NCBI RefSeq assembly: GCF_003955735.1
Contig: NZ_CP034464.1
Location: 1,488,001 to 1,552,000 of the forward strand
Source: Undibacterium parvum
Lineage (GTDB): Bacteria; Pseudomonadota; Gammaproteobacteria; Burkholderiales; Burkholderiaceae_D
Direction: 5' to 3'
Length of the DNA stretch: 64,000 bases
Below the pieces are notes generated by a model that saw nothing but the letters and a program-made list of their open reading frames with translations, made no database searches and was not told the DNA's origin. Shown here in pieces: positions 33,026 through 42,283 of this stretch (within the stretch, counting starts at the first letter, position 1; each line of letters begins with the position of its first letter). The translations under genes were made by a program, and so were the position numbers.

Positions 33026-34528
33026 ATGGGTAGCAAATTTAAGAATTTCAGTTTAATCAGTTTGGGGATGGTGGCCGGTGTCGCTGCCACCGTGCAGTTT
33101 TCTGCAATGGCGGAAAAAAATACTAGCGGCCCGCTGCCTATCGAAGAACTCCGACAATTGGCCGATGTGTTCGGCTTGATCAAATCAGATTACGTTGAAG
33201 CTGTCGAAGACAATAAACTGCTGACTGAAGCGATTACTGGCATGGTCGCCTCGCTCGATCCGCACTCCGCTTATCTGGATAAAAAAGCCTTTAAAGAATT
33301 ACGCGAAGGCACCCAAGGTAAATTTGTCGGTCTCGGTATAGAAGTGGGCATGGAAGACGGCTATGTGAAAATCATTTCGCCTATAGAAGATTCCCCCGCC
33401 TATCGCGCTGGTCTAAAACCTGGCGATTTGATCACCCGTCTCGATTCCGTGCCTATCAAAGGACTATCGCTGGACGAAGCAGTGAAAAAAATGCGCGGCG
33501 ATCCTGGCAGCAAGATCACCCTGACCATCGCCCGTAAAAACGAAGACAAACCTATCGTCGTCACCATCACCCGCGAGCTGATCAAACAGCAAAGCGTCAA
33601 GGGCAAGATGATAGAACCTGGTTATGCCTGGTTGCGGATTTCTCAGTTCCAGGAACCTACCGTAGAAGACATGGCGAAAAAGATACAGGCGCTGTATGCC
33701 CAGGATCCCGCCATCAAGGGCTTGGTACTTGATTTACGCAATGATCCGGGCGGCGTTTTACCCGGTGCGATCGGAGTCTCGGCCGCCTTCTTGCCTAAGG
33801 ATGTGGCGATCGTTTCTACTAATGGCCAGCTGGCCGATTCGAAAGCCACGTTTTATGCCAAACGTGAGTTCTACGGCACCCGTGCGATCGGTGATCCGCT
33901 GGCTAAATTGCCAGAGGCAATCAAAAACGTGCCTATGGTGGTGTTGATCAATACCGGATCGGCCTCAGCCTCGGAAATCGTGGCAGGCGCTTTGCAAGAC
34001 TACAAACGTGCCACCATCCTGGGCACCCAGAGTTTCGGTAAAGGCTCGGTGCAAACCATACGCCAGATTTCTGCCGATACCGCAGTCAAGTTGACCACGG
34101 CGCGCTACTACACACCGAACGGCCGCTCTATCCAGGCCAAGGGCATCATCCCTGACCTGAACGTAGAAGAAACCGCGGATGGCGACGGCTTCAATGGCTT
34201 GCGTACCCGTGAATCCGATTTGCAAAAACACTTGAGCAATGACAAGGAAGCGGAGCAGGCCAAACTGAAAGTCGATGAACTGGAAGAAGAGCAAAGGCTG
34301 TTTGCACTAGCGAAAAAAAGCAAGCCATTGGAGTATGGCAGTAAGGATGATTTCCAGTTGGCGCAGGCACTCAATCACTTGAAAGGCTTGCCAGTCAAGA
34401 CCACCAAAGTGGAAGAGAGCAAAGAGAGTGCCGCGTCTGACGGCAAGTCTGAGCCCAAAGCCGAAGCGAAATCTGAATCCAAAACTGAACCCAAATCTGA
34501 TACTAAGTTAGACGAAAAGAAAAAATAA
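33026..34528 (+). CDS. ctpA: C-terminal processing peptidase, S41 family
   Basis: 500 residues. An N-terminal hydrophobic segment (signal or anchor) is followed by a PDZ domain (~85-165, SPAYRAGLKPGDLI) and the S41 catalytic core: Ser in TGSASASEIVAGALQD and Lys in QSFGKGSVQ. The last ~40 residues are a low-complexity Lys/Ser/Glu/Pro tail. Role: periplasmic processing of envelope proteins and of peptidoglycan hydrolases, matching its envC neighbour. AAGGTGAG before the ATG supports the start. Confidence 0.95.
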   Translation: MGSKFKNFSLISLGMVAGVAATVQFSAMAEKNTSGPLPIEELRQLADVFGLIKSDYVEAVEDNKLLTEAITGMVASLDPHSAYLDKKAFKELREGTQGKFVGLGIEVGMEDGYVKIISPIEDSPAYRAGLKPGDLITRLDSVPIKGLSLDEAVKKMRGDPGSKITLTIARKNEDKPIVVTITRELIKQQSVKGKMIEPGYAWLRISQFQEPTVEDMAKKIQALYAQDPAIKGLVLDLRNDPGGVLPGAIGVSAAFLPKDVAIVSTNGQLADSKATFYAKREFYGTRAIGDPLAKLPEAIKNVPMVVLINTGSASASEIVAGALQDYKRATILGTQSFGKGSVQTIRQISADTAVKLTTARYYTPNGRSIQAKGIIPDLNVEETADGDGFNGLRTRESDLQKHLSNDKEAEQAKLKVDELEEEQRLFALAKKSKPLEYGSKDDFQLAQALNHLKGLPVKTTKVEESKESAASDGKSEPKAEAKSESKTEPKSDTKLDEKKK

Positions 34529-34537
34529 TCGATCAAC

Positions 34538-34567
34538 AAAAAAGCCGCAGATCATGCGGCTTTTTTC
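34538..34567 (+). terminator. Terminator between ctpA and moeB
   Basis: AAAAAAGCCGCA and TGCGGCTTTTTT form a ~12-bp stem with a short loop and T-run, placed directly after ctpA and only ~15 bp before the moeB start. Confidence 0.9.
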
Positions 34568-34581
34568 TGTAGAAAACTGCG

Positions 34582-35340
34582 ATGAACGACCAACAATTGC
34601 TGCGCTATTCCCGCCATATTCTGCTCGATCAAATCGGCATAGAGGGTCAAGAGAAAATCAATTTTGCGCACGCGCTGGTGATAGGCGCCGGTGGCTTAGG
34701 TTCACCGGCCGCATTTTATCTGGCCAGTGCCGGGGTCGGCAAGATCACCCTGGTGGACGATGATGCAGTCGATCTGACCAATTTACAGCGTCAGATTTTG
34801 CACACCACCGAACGCGTGGGTCAGCCTAAAGTCAGCTCAGCGAAACAAACCCTGCAGCAAATTAATCCCGAGATACAAGTAATCGCCCTGCAAGAACGCG
34901 TGGATGCGGAACGTCTGACCGAACTGCTGCAAGATGTCACTATCGTACTCGATTGCTGCGACAACTTCACTACCCGACATGCCATCAATGCGGCCTGCGT
35001 CAATCAGGCTGTGCCTCTGATCTCAGGTGCGGCGATCTCTTTCGATGGCCAGATCAGTGTGTTTGATGCGCGCGATGCCAATTCGCCCTGCTACGCCTGC
35101 CTGTTTCCACCTACCGACAAATTTGAAGAGACCATGTGTTCTAGTATGGGCGTGTTCGCGCCACTGGTGGGCATCATAGGCAGCATGCAGGCAGCCGAGG
35201 CACTCAAAGTGATCATGGGAATAGGCCAGTCATTGAGCGGTCGCCTGTTACTGCTAGACGCCCAGCACATGGAATGGACCACGATAAAGGTGGCGCGCAA
35301 TCCAGCCTGCCCGGTCTGCGGTCAGAAGCATGCTGCTTGA
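34582..35340 (+). CDS. moeB: Molybdopterin-synthase adenylyltransferase / ThiF-MoeB family protein
   Basis: 252 residues. YSRHILLDQIGIEGQEK, ATP-binding GAGGLGSPAAFYLASAGVG, DLTNLQRQ, DCCDNFTTRHAIN and two CxxC zinc pairs (CYACL and CPVCG) define the family. Reaction: adenylates the C-terminal glycine of MoaD or ThiS before sulfur transfer. MoeB and ThiF cannot be told apart firmly by eye; the gpmA-envC-ctpA context is typical of genes annotated moeB in Burkholderiales. Confidence 0.93.
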   Translation: MNDQQLLRYSRHILLDQIGIEGQEKINFAHALVIGAGGLGSPAAFYLASAGVGKITLVDDDAVDLTNLQRQILHTTERVGQPKVSSAKQTLQQINPEIQVIALQERVDAERLTELLQDVTIVLDCCDNFTTRHAINAACVNQAVPLISGAAISFDGQISVFDARDANSPCYACLFPPTDKFEETMCSSMGVFAPLVGIIGSMQAAEALKVIMGIGQSLSGRLLLLDAQHMEWTTIKVARNPACPVCGQKHAA

Positions 35341-35365
35341 AATCTGAATAGAATTTAAAAGCTCT

Positions 35366-35427
35366 TGCGCAGTATCCATGCGCCTTGCGGCATGAAAAGC
35401 GGCTGCAAGGCGCATGGATACTGCGCA
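35366..35427. repeat. REP-like palindrome, copy 5 (perfect 23-bp arms)
   Basis: Perfectly complementary arms of 23 bases at 35366-35388 and 35405-35427 (core GCGCAGTATCCATGCG) with a 16-base loop. Strongest hairpin of the family. Between convergent moeB and the GGDEF-EAL gene. Confidence 0.92.
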
Positions 35428-35435
35428 TCACAAAA

Positions 35436-37538
35436 TCAGGCGAGGCTGATACTGTGATCGGTCGATCGCAAGCCCAGATTTTTTTCGGCGAAGATTTCAA
35501 AACGCCCGACTGGCAAAGGCTGACTAAACAAAAATCCCTGTCCATAAGTGCAGCCTAATTCGCGCAAGAAGTGCGCTTGCTCTAGGGTTTCTATGCCTTC
35601 GGCCACCACCCGCATTTGCATATGATTCGAGAGTGACACGATCACTTGCGCGATCGCTGCATCGTCTTTATCGTGCGGCAAATCAGAGACAAAACTGCGG
35701 TCAATTTTGAGTTTATTGATAGGGAAGCGTTTCAAATAGGCCAGCGAAGAATAGCCGGTGCCAAAATCATCTAAGGACAGTTGAAAACCACGCCCCGACA
35801 AGTCGTTCAAGATCGCCATGGTTTCGTTGGTCTGCGACATCAGCATGGTTTCCGTCACTTCCAACTCCAGAACGTTCGGAGGACAGCCGGTTTCCTTAAC
35901 GATGCGCTCTACATTATCGGCAAAACCAGGATCACGGAATTGTCTGGCCGAGACATTGACCGCAATAAATAACTCACCAAAGCGCGGCTGCCACAGTTTG
36001 GCCTGACGACAAGCTTGCTGCAATACCCACTCACCGATACTCACAATGAGCTTACTTTCTTCAGCGATAGGAATAAATTCGACAGGCGAGACAAAGCCCA
36101 AAATCGGATGCTCCCAGCGCAGCAAAGCCTCCATACCCGCAATTTTATCGGTGGCCAGATGCATGATGGGCTGATAATAAACTTCCAACTCGCCATTTTC
36201 TATGGCATGCCGTAAGCCCGACTCTATGGTAAAGCGCTGCGCGGTGCGCTGAGACATTTCCGGAGTCCAAACCTGTACATTGTTTTTACCCATGGCCTTG
36301 GCAGCATACATTGCGGCATCGGCACAACTGAGTAACTCATCAAACCGGTCAGCATGTTCCGGCATCAGGGCCACCCCGATTGAGGCACTGACTAAAAATT
36401 CGTGATCTTCACAATTGAAGGGCAGGCTTAACACCGCCAACATCTTATTTGCCAAACGCAGCGCTACCTCCAGATATTGCGGGTCATCTAACAACACCGA
36501 AAACTCATCGCCACCCAGACGCACCACCAGATCACGCACCCGTAAAGCGGATTGCAAACGTTCTGCCACCGCCACCAAAAGTAGATCGCCTACCCTATGC
36601 CCAAAGGTATCGTTGACGTATTTGAAGTTATCCAGATCAATGAAGAGTAGCGCAAAATTAAGGCCACTCTCCACTTGCTGCCTATCCAACTCCATGGTGT
36701 GACGATTAAAAAAATGTCGGTTGGGCAGGCCAGTCACGCTATCGTAGTGGGCGATATGATCGAGTTGAATTTCAGCCCGTTTGCGCTCTACCAATTCCTT
36801 GCCTAGTGCAGTATCGCGGCGCTGGATTTGCTCCAACATGAAATTGAATTTCTCGACTAGTGCACCGATTTCATCATCGCTCTTGATACTGGCGCGTTGC
36901 GTATAGTCATCATTACTAGAGACATCGTGCATAGTGAGGACTAGCTCATTAATCGGATTCAAAATACCGCGCAAAGAACGCCGCAAGAGTCCCCATGCCA
37001 GTAACACAGCCCCGAAGGCGCCGAAAAACACCATCGCGACCAGATTAATCAGACGGCGATTGCTGGCAGCGAGATCCACATACAGATATAAAGTGCCGAC
37101 CGGATTTCCCTCCGCCAATACCGGTGTCACGACTTCCAGATACTTACTATAAAACTGGGCTTGCATGCTGCTCACTGGACGCACTTGTCCAACTGTGGGC
37201 CCCTTCCAATCGGCATCCGGATTGACTTTGCGACGGTAACTAGCAAACAATTTTTGATTGTTCAGATAGAGATCGGCACCGCTGACATTTTGGTCTTGCG
37301 CCAAAGCCTTGATCACTTCATTGGCCGCTTTTTCATCCATAAATAAAAATGCAGGAGCGCTATTTTGCGAAATAACTTGTGCCGTGATTTCTGTATTGCT
37401 CCGCAGATCAGCTCGTAAAGTAATGAAAAAATAGCTCACTATCAGCACGCAGCCAAACGCCGACGCCAAGCTAAAAGCCGTCAGATTGACCATAGTCAGT
37501 TTTTTTTCAAGAGTATGCTTGATCAAACCGGACTCCAT
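35436..37538 (-). CDS. CHASE8-HAMP-GGDEF-EAL cyclic-di-GMP enzyme (YfiN-like)
   Basis: 700 residues. TM1 ~17-38, a periplasmic CHASE8-like domain as in YfiN/TpbB (ITAQVISQNSAPAFLFMDEK and LYLNNQKLFASYRRK), TM2 ~167-190, HAMP, then GGDEF (342-346, RLGGDEF) with an upstream inhibitory-site pattern RVRD. The EAL domain starts at 470 (EALLRWEHP) and keeps NVSARQF, EVTETML, DDFGTGYSSL and VVAEGIE, so both synthase and phosphodiesterase look active. YfiN itself lacks an EAL domain. It follows a yfiR-like gene by 31 bp and a TonB-dependent receptor gene, forming one operon. AAGG/GGGGG precede the ATG. Confidence 0.93.
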   Translation of the reverse strand: MESGLIKHTLEKKLTMVNLTAFSLASAFGCVLIVSYFFITLRADLRSNTEITAQVISQNSAPAFLFMDEKAANEVIKALAQDQNVSGADLYLNNQKLFASYRRKVNPDADWKGPTVGQVRPVSSMQAQFYSKYLEVVTPVLAEGNPVGTLYLYVDLAASNRRLINLVAMVFFGAFGAVLLAWGLLRRSLRGILNPINELVLTMHDVSSNDDYTQRASIKSDDEIGALVEKFNFMLEQIQRRDTALGKELVERKRAEIQLDHIAHYDSVTGLPNRHFFNRHTMELDRQQVESGLNFALLFIDLDNFKYVNDTFGHRVGDLLLVAVAERLQSALRVRDLVVRLGGDEFSVLLDDPQYLEVALRLANKMLAVLSLPFNCEDHEFLVSASIGVALMPEHADRFDELLSCADAAMYAAKAMGKNNVQVWTPEMSQRTAQRFTIESGLRHAIENGELEVYYQPIMHLATDKIAGMEALLRWEHPILGFVSPVEFIPIAEESKLIVSIGEWVLQQACRQAKLWQPRFGELFIAVNVSARQFRDPGFADNVERIVKETGCPPNVLELEVTETMLMSQTNETMAILNDLSGRGFQLSLDDFGTGYSSLAYLKRFPINKLKIDRSFVSDLPHDKDDAAIAQVIVSLSNHMQMRVVAEGIETLEQAHFLRELGCTYGQGFLFSQPLPVGRFEIFAEKNLGLRSTDHSISLA

Positions 37539-37569
37539 GCCCCCACCTTTCTTGAGCTAAATTTACGGC

Positions 37570-38106
37570 TTACCTCACACTGCGTGCCAGCCGCAGAAGT
37601 TTCGAACTGAAATTTAATCCTGCTAATTTTGCCGCGGCCTGATTAATATCAAAAGTGTACCTCTCACCTTCTGCCACCAGACTAATCATAATCATGGGCC
37701 AGCGCTCATCGATTTGCGTGGCATCGGTAATGGTGAGTATCGCTTGCTGGCTCAGCGCCGATGCAGCGCGTTGATAATTGTCCTTTTCCAGCGCCGGGAC
37801 GAACAAAAGGTGACAATTCTTAATCTCTAGCGAGTTTGCAATTCTATAAACTTGTATGGGCTTGCCTTGCAAGGTTTTTGAAGCCAGCGCATCGAAACGT
37901 GCACCAAATGGATCTTTCCCTAAAACGCAAAAATTAAATGTAGTCACGGGTGCCACTGGCCATTCTGTATATAAGGCAAAGTTATACACAAAGGCCGCCT
38001 TGACCGCATATTCGCTGCTGCTCGTGCTTTCTTGCGCACCCAGGCTAGTTGCCGGCAATAGCCAAGCTAGCGCCATGCTCAGGCCGGCCAGCAGCCTAGA
38101 AACCAT
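37570..38106 (-). CDS. YfiR family periplasmic protein (DUF4154)
   Basis: 178 residues from the ATG at 38106, which has GGGA six bases upstream and overlaps the end of the receptor gene by 11 bp; the longer frame would run deep into that gene. The signal peptide ends near SLGAQ. Family core: YAVKAAFVYNFALYTEWP, FNFCVLGKDPFG, CHLLFVPALE, RYTFDINQAAAKLAGLNFSSKLLRLA. In Pseudomonas YfiR is the periplasmic repressor of the diguanylate cyclase YfiN. By position and domain match it should control the CHASE8 protein encoded next (inference). Confidence 0.9.
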   Translation of the reverse strand: MVSRLLAGLSMALAWLLPATSLGAQESTSSSEYAVKAAFVYNFALYTEWPVAPVTTFNFCVLGKDPFGARFDALASKTLQGKPIQVYRIANSLEIKNCHLLFVPALEKDNYQRAASALSQQAILTITDATQIDERWPMIMISLVAEGERYTFDINQAAAKLAGLNFSSKLLRLARSVR

Positions 38107-40141
38107 AACGACATCCCAATTGCCATTGCCGACCATCGGCAGGCAAAGTGGCCACACTGGTATCGGTAGACGCCGGGGAAGTAAGCCTGGCGTTAAAAAC
38201 ATTCACCAGGCGCAATTGCAAGTCCACCCCTGGCAGCAAACGATTTGAATTAAGCACCAGATTCATCTGGGTCTGCGTGGCTAATTCACGTTTTTCATCG
38301 TGCCAAACTACTGACCTGGGGGCGAGCACGTTAAGCTCGGCTGCCAACGTCAACTTGTCTTGCCAGACTGGCTGAGCCAACCTTAATTTAGCGATCCAAC
38401 TTGGGCTATTACTTAAGGATGCCTCCCAACTATCGTGGCTGCGATTAAAGGCAATACTGCCGGTCAAATTCAATCCGTGATTGCTACGCAACTTGTAAAA
38501 AATCTCGGCACCACGCGCATACACGGCAGCCTGATTTTGGTACTGCAACTGGCCACCACCAAGATCGACCTGACGCACCAGGTCAGTCAGTCTATAGTCA
38601 AACAGCGAAGCGCCAATTTCCTGCCCCGCGGCTAGCCTATATTCAGCAACCGCTTCCACCGTGCGTATAATTTCCGAGGATAAATTAGGATTGGCAATAA
38701 ATGTGGGGGAGCGTGCATAACTGACCTCATAGGCGTTTGGTGCGCGATAGGCGCGCCCTGCCAGGAGCTTAAAGGTGGCGCGCTCGGTGGCGCTCCAGAT
38801 CAAGCCCAAGCGTGGGCTGACACTGGTTTTTCGATTGCTGTAATCATCATGACGTAGGCCCACATTCAGGCGCCAATCAGGCAAGAAATTCCACTCATCC
38901 TGAACGAATACCCCATACCTGCGCTGTGGTGTGTGCACGGCAAAGGGCGGGCTAGCCACGTCATCGAGATTGAAATTTTTCTGGACTGCCTCGAGATCAT
39001 ATTGAAAATCGATGCCAGCAATAATTTTATGCTTATCCCAACCGGAATACAGCCATCTGGCCTCGCCCGACAACCAATTTCCTAGCGCCTGATCGCGGCT
39101 AACGCTGGCGATGCCGGCCTCATCAGTAGTTGGCACATCAGAGCTATAGGTCATGCGCTGATAGGCCAGGCGAAAATTCATCGTATGTTGATCGCTGAGC
39201 AGCGCTTGATAGCTGCTGCTAAGCCCGTAACTACTGTCGACCAGGCGCAAACGTGCATCATTAAAATTACTCCCAAACAGGGGCGAAGAGGGTTGCACGT
39301 CGCGCCTGGCGGCCCAGGCAAAAATCGCCCAGGCATCCTGGCGAACTTCCAGAAAGCTACGAGTCACCATCATTTGATCGAGATTGTGCGTCATCCCATC
39401 AATCGAAGGACTCCCATCAGCCGTCACCAAACCGATCGCATCCGGATAACGCAGATCATGCCCGGATTTATTCGCACGACTCAAACCGAATACCAGATTG
39501 GGGCCGCCACCCTGCGCCTTATGTGCGCTCAGCAAATTTAATTCGCGCCAACCATCGCCCTGCACGCGCGCGCCCAACTTAACACCGGCTAATTTGTCGG
39601 CGCTGGCGGTAATGACGTTAATCACACCAAACATTGCGTTGGAACCATAGATAGAGGAGCCTGGCCCCGGAACATACTCAATTCTGTCTATCAGCCCCAT
39701 ATTGAGCTGAAATTCGTGGCCCAGATTCGGTTGCCCGTACACGTTGTCATTCATGGGCTGGCCATTGAGCAACAACAAGAAGCGCATATTGTAGTCGCCT
39801 GGTATTTTGAAACCGCGCGCCCCCAGAAAGCCATAAGCACGGTCACTACTGGCATACATACCGGGCAGACTATTGAGCGCTTCGGCCAAAGTGCGCCAGC
39901 CATACTGACGTATCTCTTCCGAGCTGATGACTTGTACTGCGGACGGGGCTTGCGAGCTAGACTGAGAAAACTTGGAGGCACTTACCACCACCACCTTCAT
40001 CAGATCCTCGAGCGAGAGCTCGGTCAGATCGTCAGCCGCGGCATGTGCCAGCGATCCAAAACACCCCAGCAAGGCCATAGAAAAAGCCGTGCGAACTAGC
40101 AGCGCGGTGTGGCAGTTGCTACTGGTATCAGTGGAATTCAT
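38096..40141 (-). CDS. TonB-dependent outer-membrane receptor
   Basis: 681 residues with a signal peptide (ending AHA). The start of the mature protein (LTELSLEDLMKVVVVSASK) resembles a TonB-box/plug leader; the plug domain continues with SAVQVISSEEIRQYGWRTLAEALNSLPGM and IEYVPGPGSSIYGSNAMFGVINVIT; a 22-strand-type barrel follows and ends GCRYGF. Substrate not deducible. AGGAT six bases before the ATG. It is the first gene of an operon with a YfiR-like protein and a cyclic-di-GMP enzyme, suggesting it acts as sensor or ligand gate for that signalling pair. Confidence 0.93.
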   Translation of the reverse strand: MNSTDTSSNCHTALLVRTAFSMALLGCFGSLAHAAADDLTELSLEDLMKVVVVSASKFSQSSSQAPSAVQVISSEEIRQYGWRTLAEALNSLPGMYASSDRAYGFLGARGFKIPGDYNMRFLLLLNGQPMNDNVYGQPNLGHEFQLNMGLIDRIEYVPGPGSSIYGSNAMFGVINVITASADKLAGVKLGARVQGDGWRELNLLSAHKAQGGGPNLVFGLSRANKSGHDLRYPDAIGLVTADGSPSIDGMTHNLDQMMVTRSFLEVRQDAWAIFAWAARRDVQPSSPLFGSNFNDARLRLVDSSYGLSSSYQALLSDQHTMNFRLAYQRMTYSSDVPTTDEAGIASVSRDQALGNWLSGEARWLYSGWDKHKIIAGIDFQYDLEAVQKNFNLDDVASPPFAVHTPQRRYGVFVQDEWNFLPDWRLNVGLRHDDYSNRKTSVSPRLGLIWSATERATFKLLAGRAYRAPNAYEVSYARSPTFIANPNLSSEIIRTVEAVAEYRLAAGQEIGASLFDYRLTDLVRQVDLGGGQLQYQNQAAVYARGAEIFYKLRSNHGLNLTGSIAFNRSHDSWEASLSNSPSWIAKLRLAQPVWQDKLTLAAELNVLAPRSVVWHDEKRELATQTQMNLVLNSNRLLPGVDLQLRLVNVFNARLTSPASTDTSVATLPADGRQWQLGCRYGF

Positions 40142-40226
40142 GACGGCATCCTGAACGAGCTAGACACCTCATAGTAGTTCAAAAATTAATGTTTAATCAA
40201 TCACTATTACCAATATATTCTCTTTT

Positions 40227-42110
40227 TCACAATGTGATGATTTCCGCCCTCAGGCTTCCGCGTAAGGAATTGCACAGTATGATCTGCTCGGCGGCATACA
40301 GATCGGCCAGTGTCAGTTGTTGCTCACGTGCCTGCATCTGAGCATCCTCGAGCAAGACCGCCCGCATCACACCTGGCAAGACGCCATCGCTCAGTGGCGG
40401 AGTCAGCCACTGTCCCTGCAGACAGATAAACAGATTGCTGCGCCCGCCCTCGGTCAAAAAACCGGCCTGATTGTAAAACAACATATCAAATGCGCCGTGT
40501 TTTTCGGCCTCTTGCCAGGCCTGATCGTATTCCTGCCGCACACTGGTTTTATGCCTTAAGAAGATAGGCTCAGCATGACTAGGACTGGGTGATACCAGCA
40601 GTTTCACGATCGGGGCTAATTCCTGCAGTGCGCCACTTTGCAAGTTAAACTGACCGTCAGTCTGTAAAGCTAGACGCAGGCGGTATGCGCCTTGTGGCGG
40701 CAAATCCTCGCAAAAGCCGCGTAGCGCTTGCGCTATCGCTTGCTGATCATAGGTAAAACCAAAATAATCCGCCGAAGTTTGCAAACGCTGCAAATGGCGG
40801 GTCTGATGACGGCAGCCACCATCCTTGCTGGCATGCATGGTTTCAAACAACTCAAATTGCGCGGCTAAGCCAGTCAGAAAACGCGCCTTCAACTGACACT
40901 CGGCAAATTCTTCAGTCGCCATGCTGTCATACACGATACCGGCCCCAACCCCCATCTCGCCGTGGCGCAAGCCATCCGCGCCTGGCTTTTGCAGATGCAA
41001 GCTACGGATAGGTACAGATAAGCAAAAATCACCGACCTGCTGAGCTTGAGTCGGTGGATCAAACCAGCCTATCGCAGCGGTATAGATGCCGCGCGCGGCG
41101 TTCTCGACCTCGCGGATGATTTGCATGGTGCGATGTTTAGGGGCACCCGTAATCGAGCCACAGGGATACAGCGCGGCCATGATCTCGGCCAAACCTAAAT
41201 CAGGGCGTAAGCTGGCCTCGATACTGGAGGTCATTTGCAAGACACTGGAAAAGCGCGTCACTTCAAACAAATGCGGCACTTTGACACTGCCAGTGACGGC
41301 AATACGTCCTAAATCATTGCGCAATAAATCGACGATCATCAGATTTTCGGCACGGTTTTTACTGTCATTGGCCAAATTTTCGGCGCGCCGCGCATCTTCT
41401 ACGGCCTCGCCAGTGGCCGCCGCCGTGCCTTTCATAGGCCGCGCTGACAAACGTCCCTGCTGATGCCGCACAAATAGCTCGGGCGATAAAGACAAAACGG
41501 CTTCGCCATCCGGCAGGCAAATCAGGGCGCCATAAGGCACTGGCTGACGCTCACGCAGACGTCGATATAAAGCCAGTGCCGAGCCGTAAGTCTGGAAGCG
41601 CAGACGATAGGTGTAATTCACCTGATAAGTATCGCCGGCGGCGATGTAGTTTTGGATCGCCGCCAATCCGGCGCAAAACTCTTGCTGATCGACACTAGAC
41701 TGTAAAGCTGCGATACCCGCTAGCGCACTAGTTTGTGCTGATTCTTGTGCCGATTGTTGCGCTAGCCAGGTTTTGACTTGTTGTTTGTCGAGTAAATCAC
41801 AATGCGCAAACAAGAATACCCGTGACGGCAGGGCGATTTCCTGACGTGGCGCTATCGCTTGCAAGGCGGCTCCGGTTTCATAGGAAAACAAGGCTAAGGC
41901 ATGCAGCCCTTGCGCCACTGCACTCTGCGTGCGCGCTAAAAAATCTGGCCAAGCTAAGCTATCAGTACACACTAAGGTGTCTAACAAATCGGTATACAGG
42001 CGCGAGATAGAGGGCTCACCATGCGCGTCATCTAACAAAGCGAAACATGGCTGAGCAGCGGCTAAGGCGTCAGGATTAGGGGAGTGGGAAGGCAACACTA
42101 GGCAGCTCAT
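40227..42110 (-). CDS. pabB: Aminodeoxychorismate synthase component I fused to aminodeoxychorismate lyase
   Basis: 627 residues. The N-terminal two thirds are a chorismate-binding enzyme (YQVNYTYRLRF, RPMKGTAAATG, NLMIVDLLRNDLGRI, GSITGAPKHRTMQII). The last ~220 residues are a class-IV aminotransferase fold as in PabC, with a Lys in the FLRHKTSVRQEYDQ segment and LTEGGRSNLFI near the end. Role: p-aminobenzoate synthesis for folate in one polypeptide; the glutaminase PabA must come from elsewhere. I use the ATG at 42110; a TTG 19 codons upstream also opens the frame. Confidence 0.92.
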   Translation of the reverse strand: MSCLVLPSHSPNPDALAAAQPCFALLDDAHGEPSISRLYTDLLDTLVCTDSLAWPDFLARTQSAVAQGLHALALFSYETGAALQAIAPRQEIALPSRVFLFAHCDLLDKQQVKTWLAQQSAQESAQTSALAGIAALQSSVDQQEFCAGLAAIQNYIAAGDTYQVNYTYRLRFQTYGSALALYRRLRERQPVPYGALICLPDGEAVLSLSPELFVRHQQGRLSARPMKGTAAATGEAVEDARRAENLANDSKNRAENLMIVDLLRNDLGRIAVTGSVKVPHLFEVTRFSSVLQMTSSIEASLRPDLGLAEIMAALYPCGSITGAPKHRTMQIIREVENAARGIYTAAIGWFDPPTQAQQVGDFCLSVPIRSLHLQKPGADGLRHGEMGVGAGIVYDSMATEEFAECQLKARFLTGLAAQFELFETMHASKDGGCRHQTRHLQRLQTSADYFGFTYDQQAIAQALRGFCEDLPPQGAYRLRLALQTDGQFNLQSGALQELAPIVKLLVSPSPSHAEPIFLRHKTSVRQEYDQAWQEAEKHGAFDMLFYNQAGFLTEGGRSNLFICLQGQWLTPPLSDGVLPGVMRAVLLEDAQMQAREQQLTLADLYAAEQIILCNSLRGSLRAEIITL

Positions 42111-42283
42111 TAAACAGAATATTCCGCAGTTTACTCGCAGCGCGTCATCCTTGCATACACCAGACAAAAAGGAAAACGAGGATGAGCTCGAATCTGTATG
42201 TGTAATTTACAACACTAATACCTGAATTTGAGTGTTAAACTAAAATTAACTTTCAACCGTCAGCCTCTCATCTTGGAAAATTT

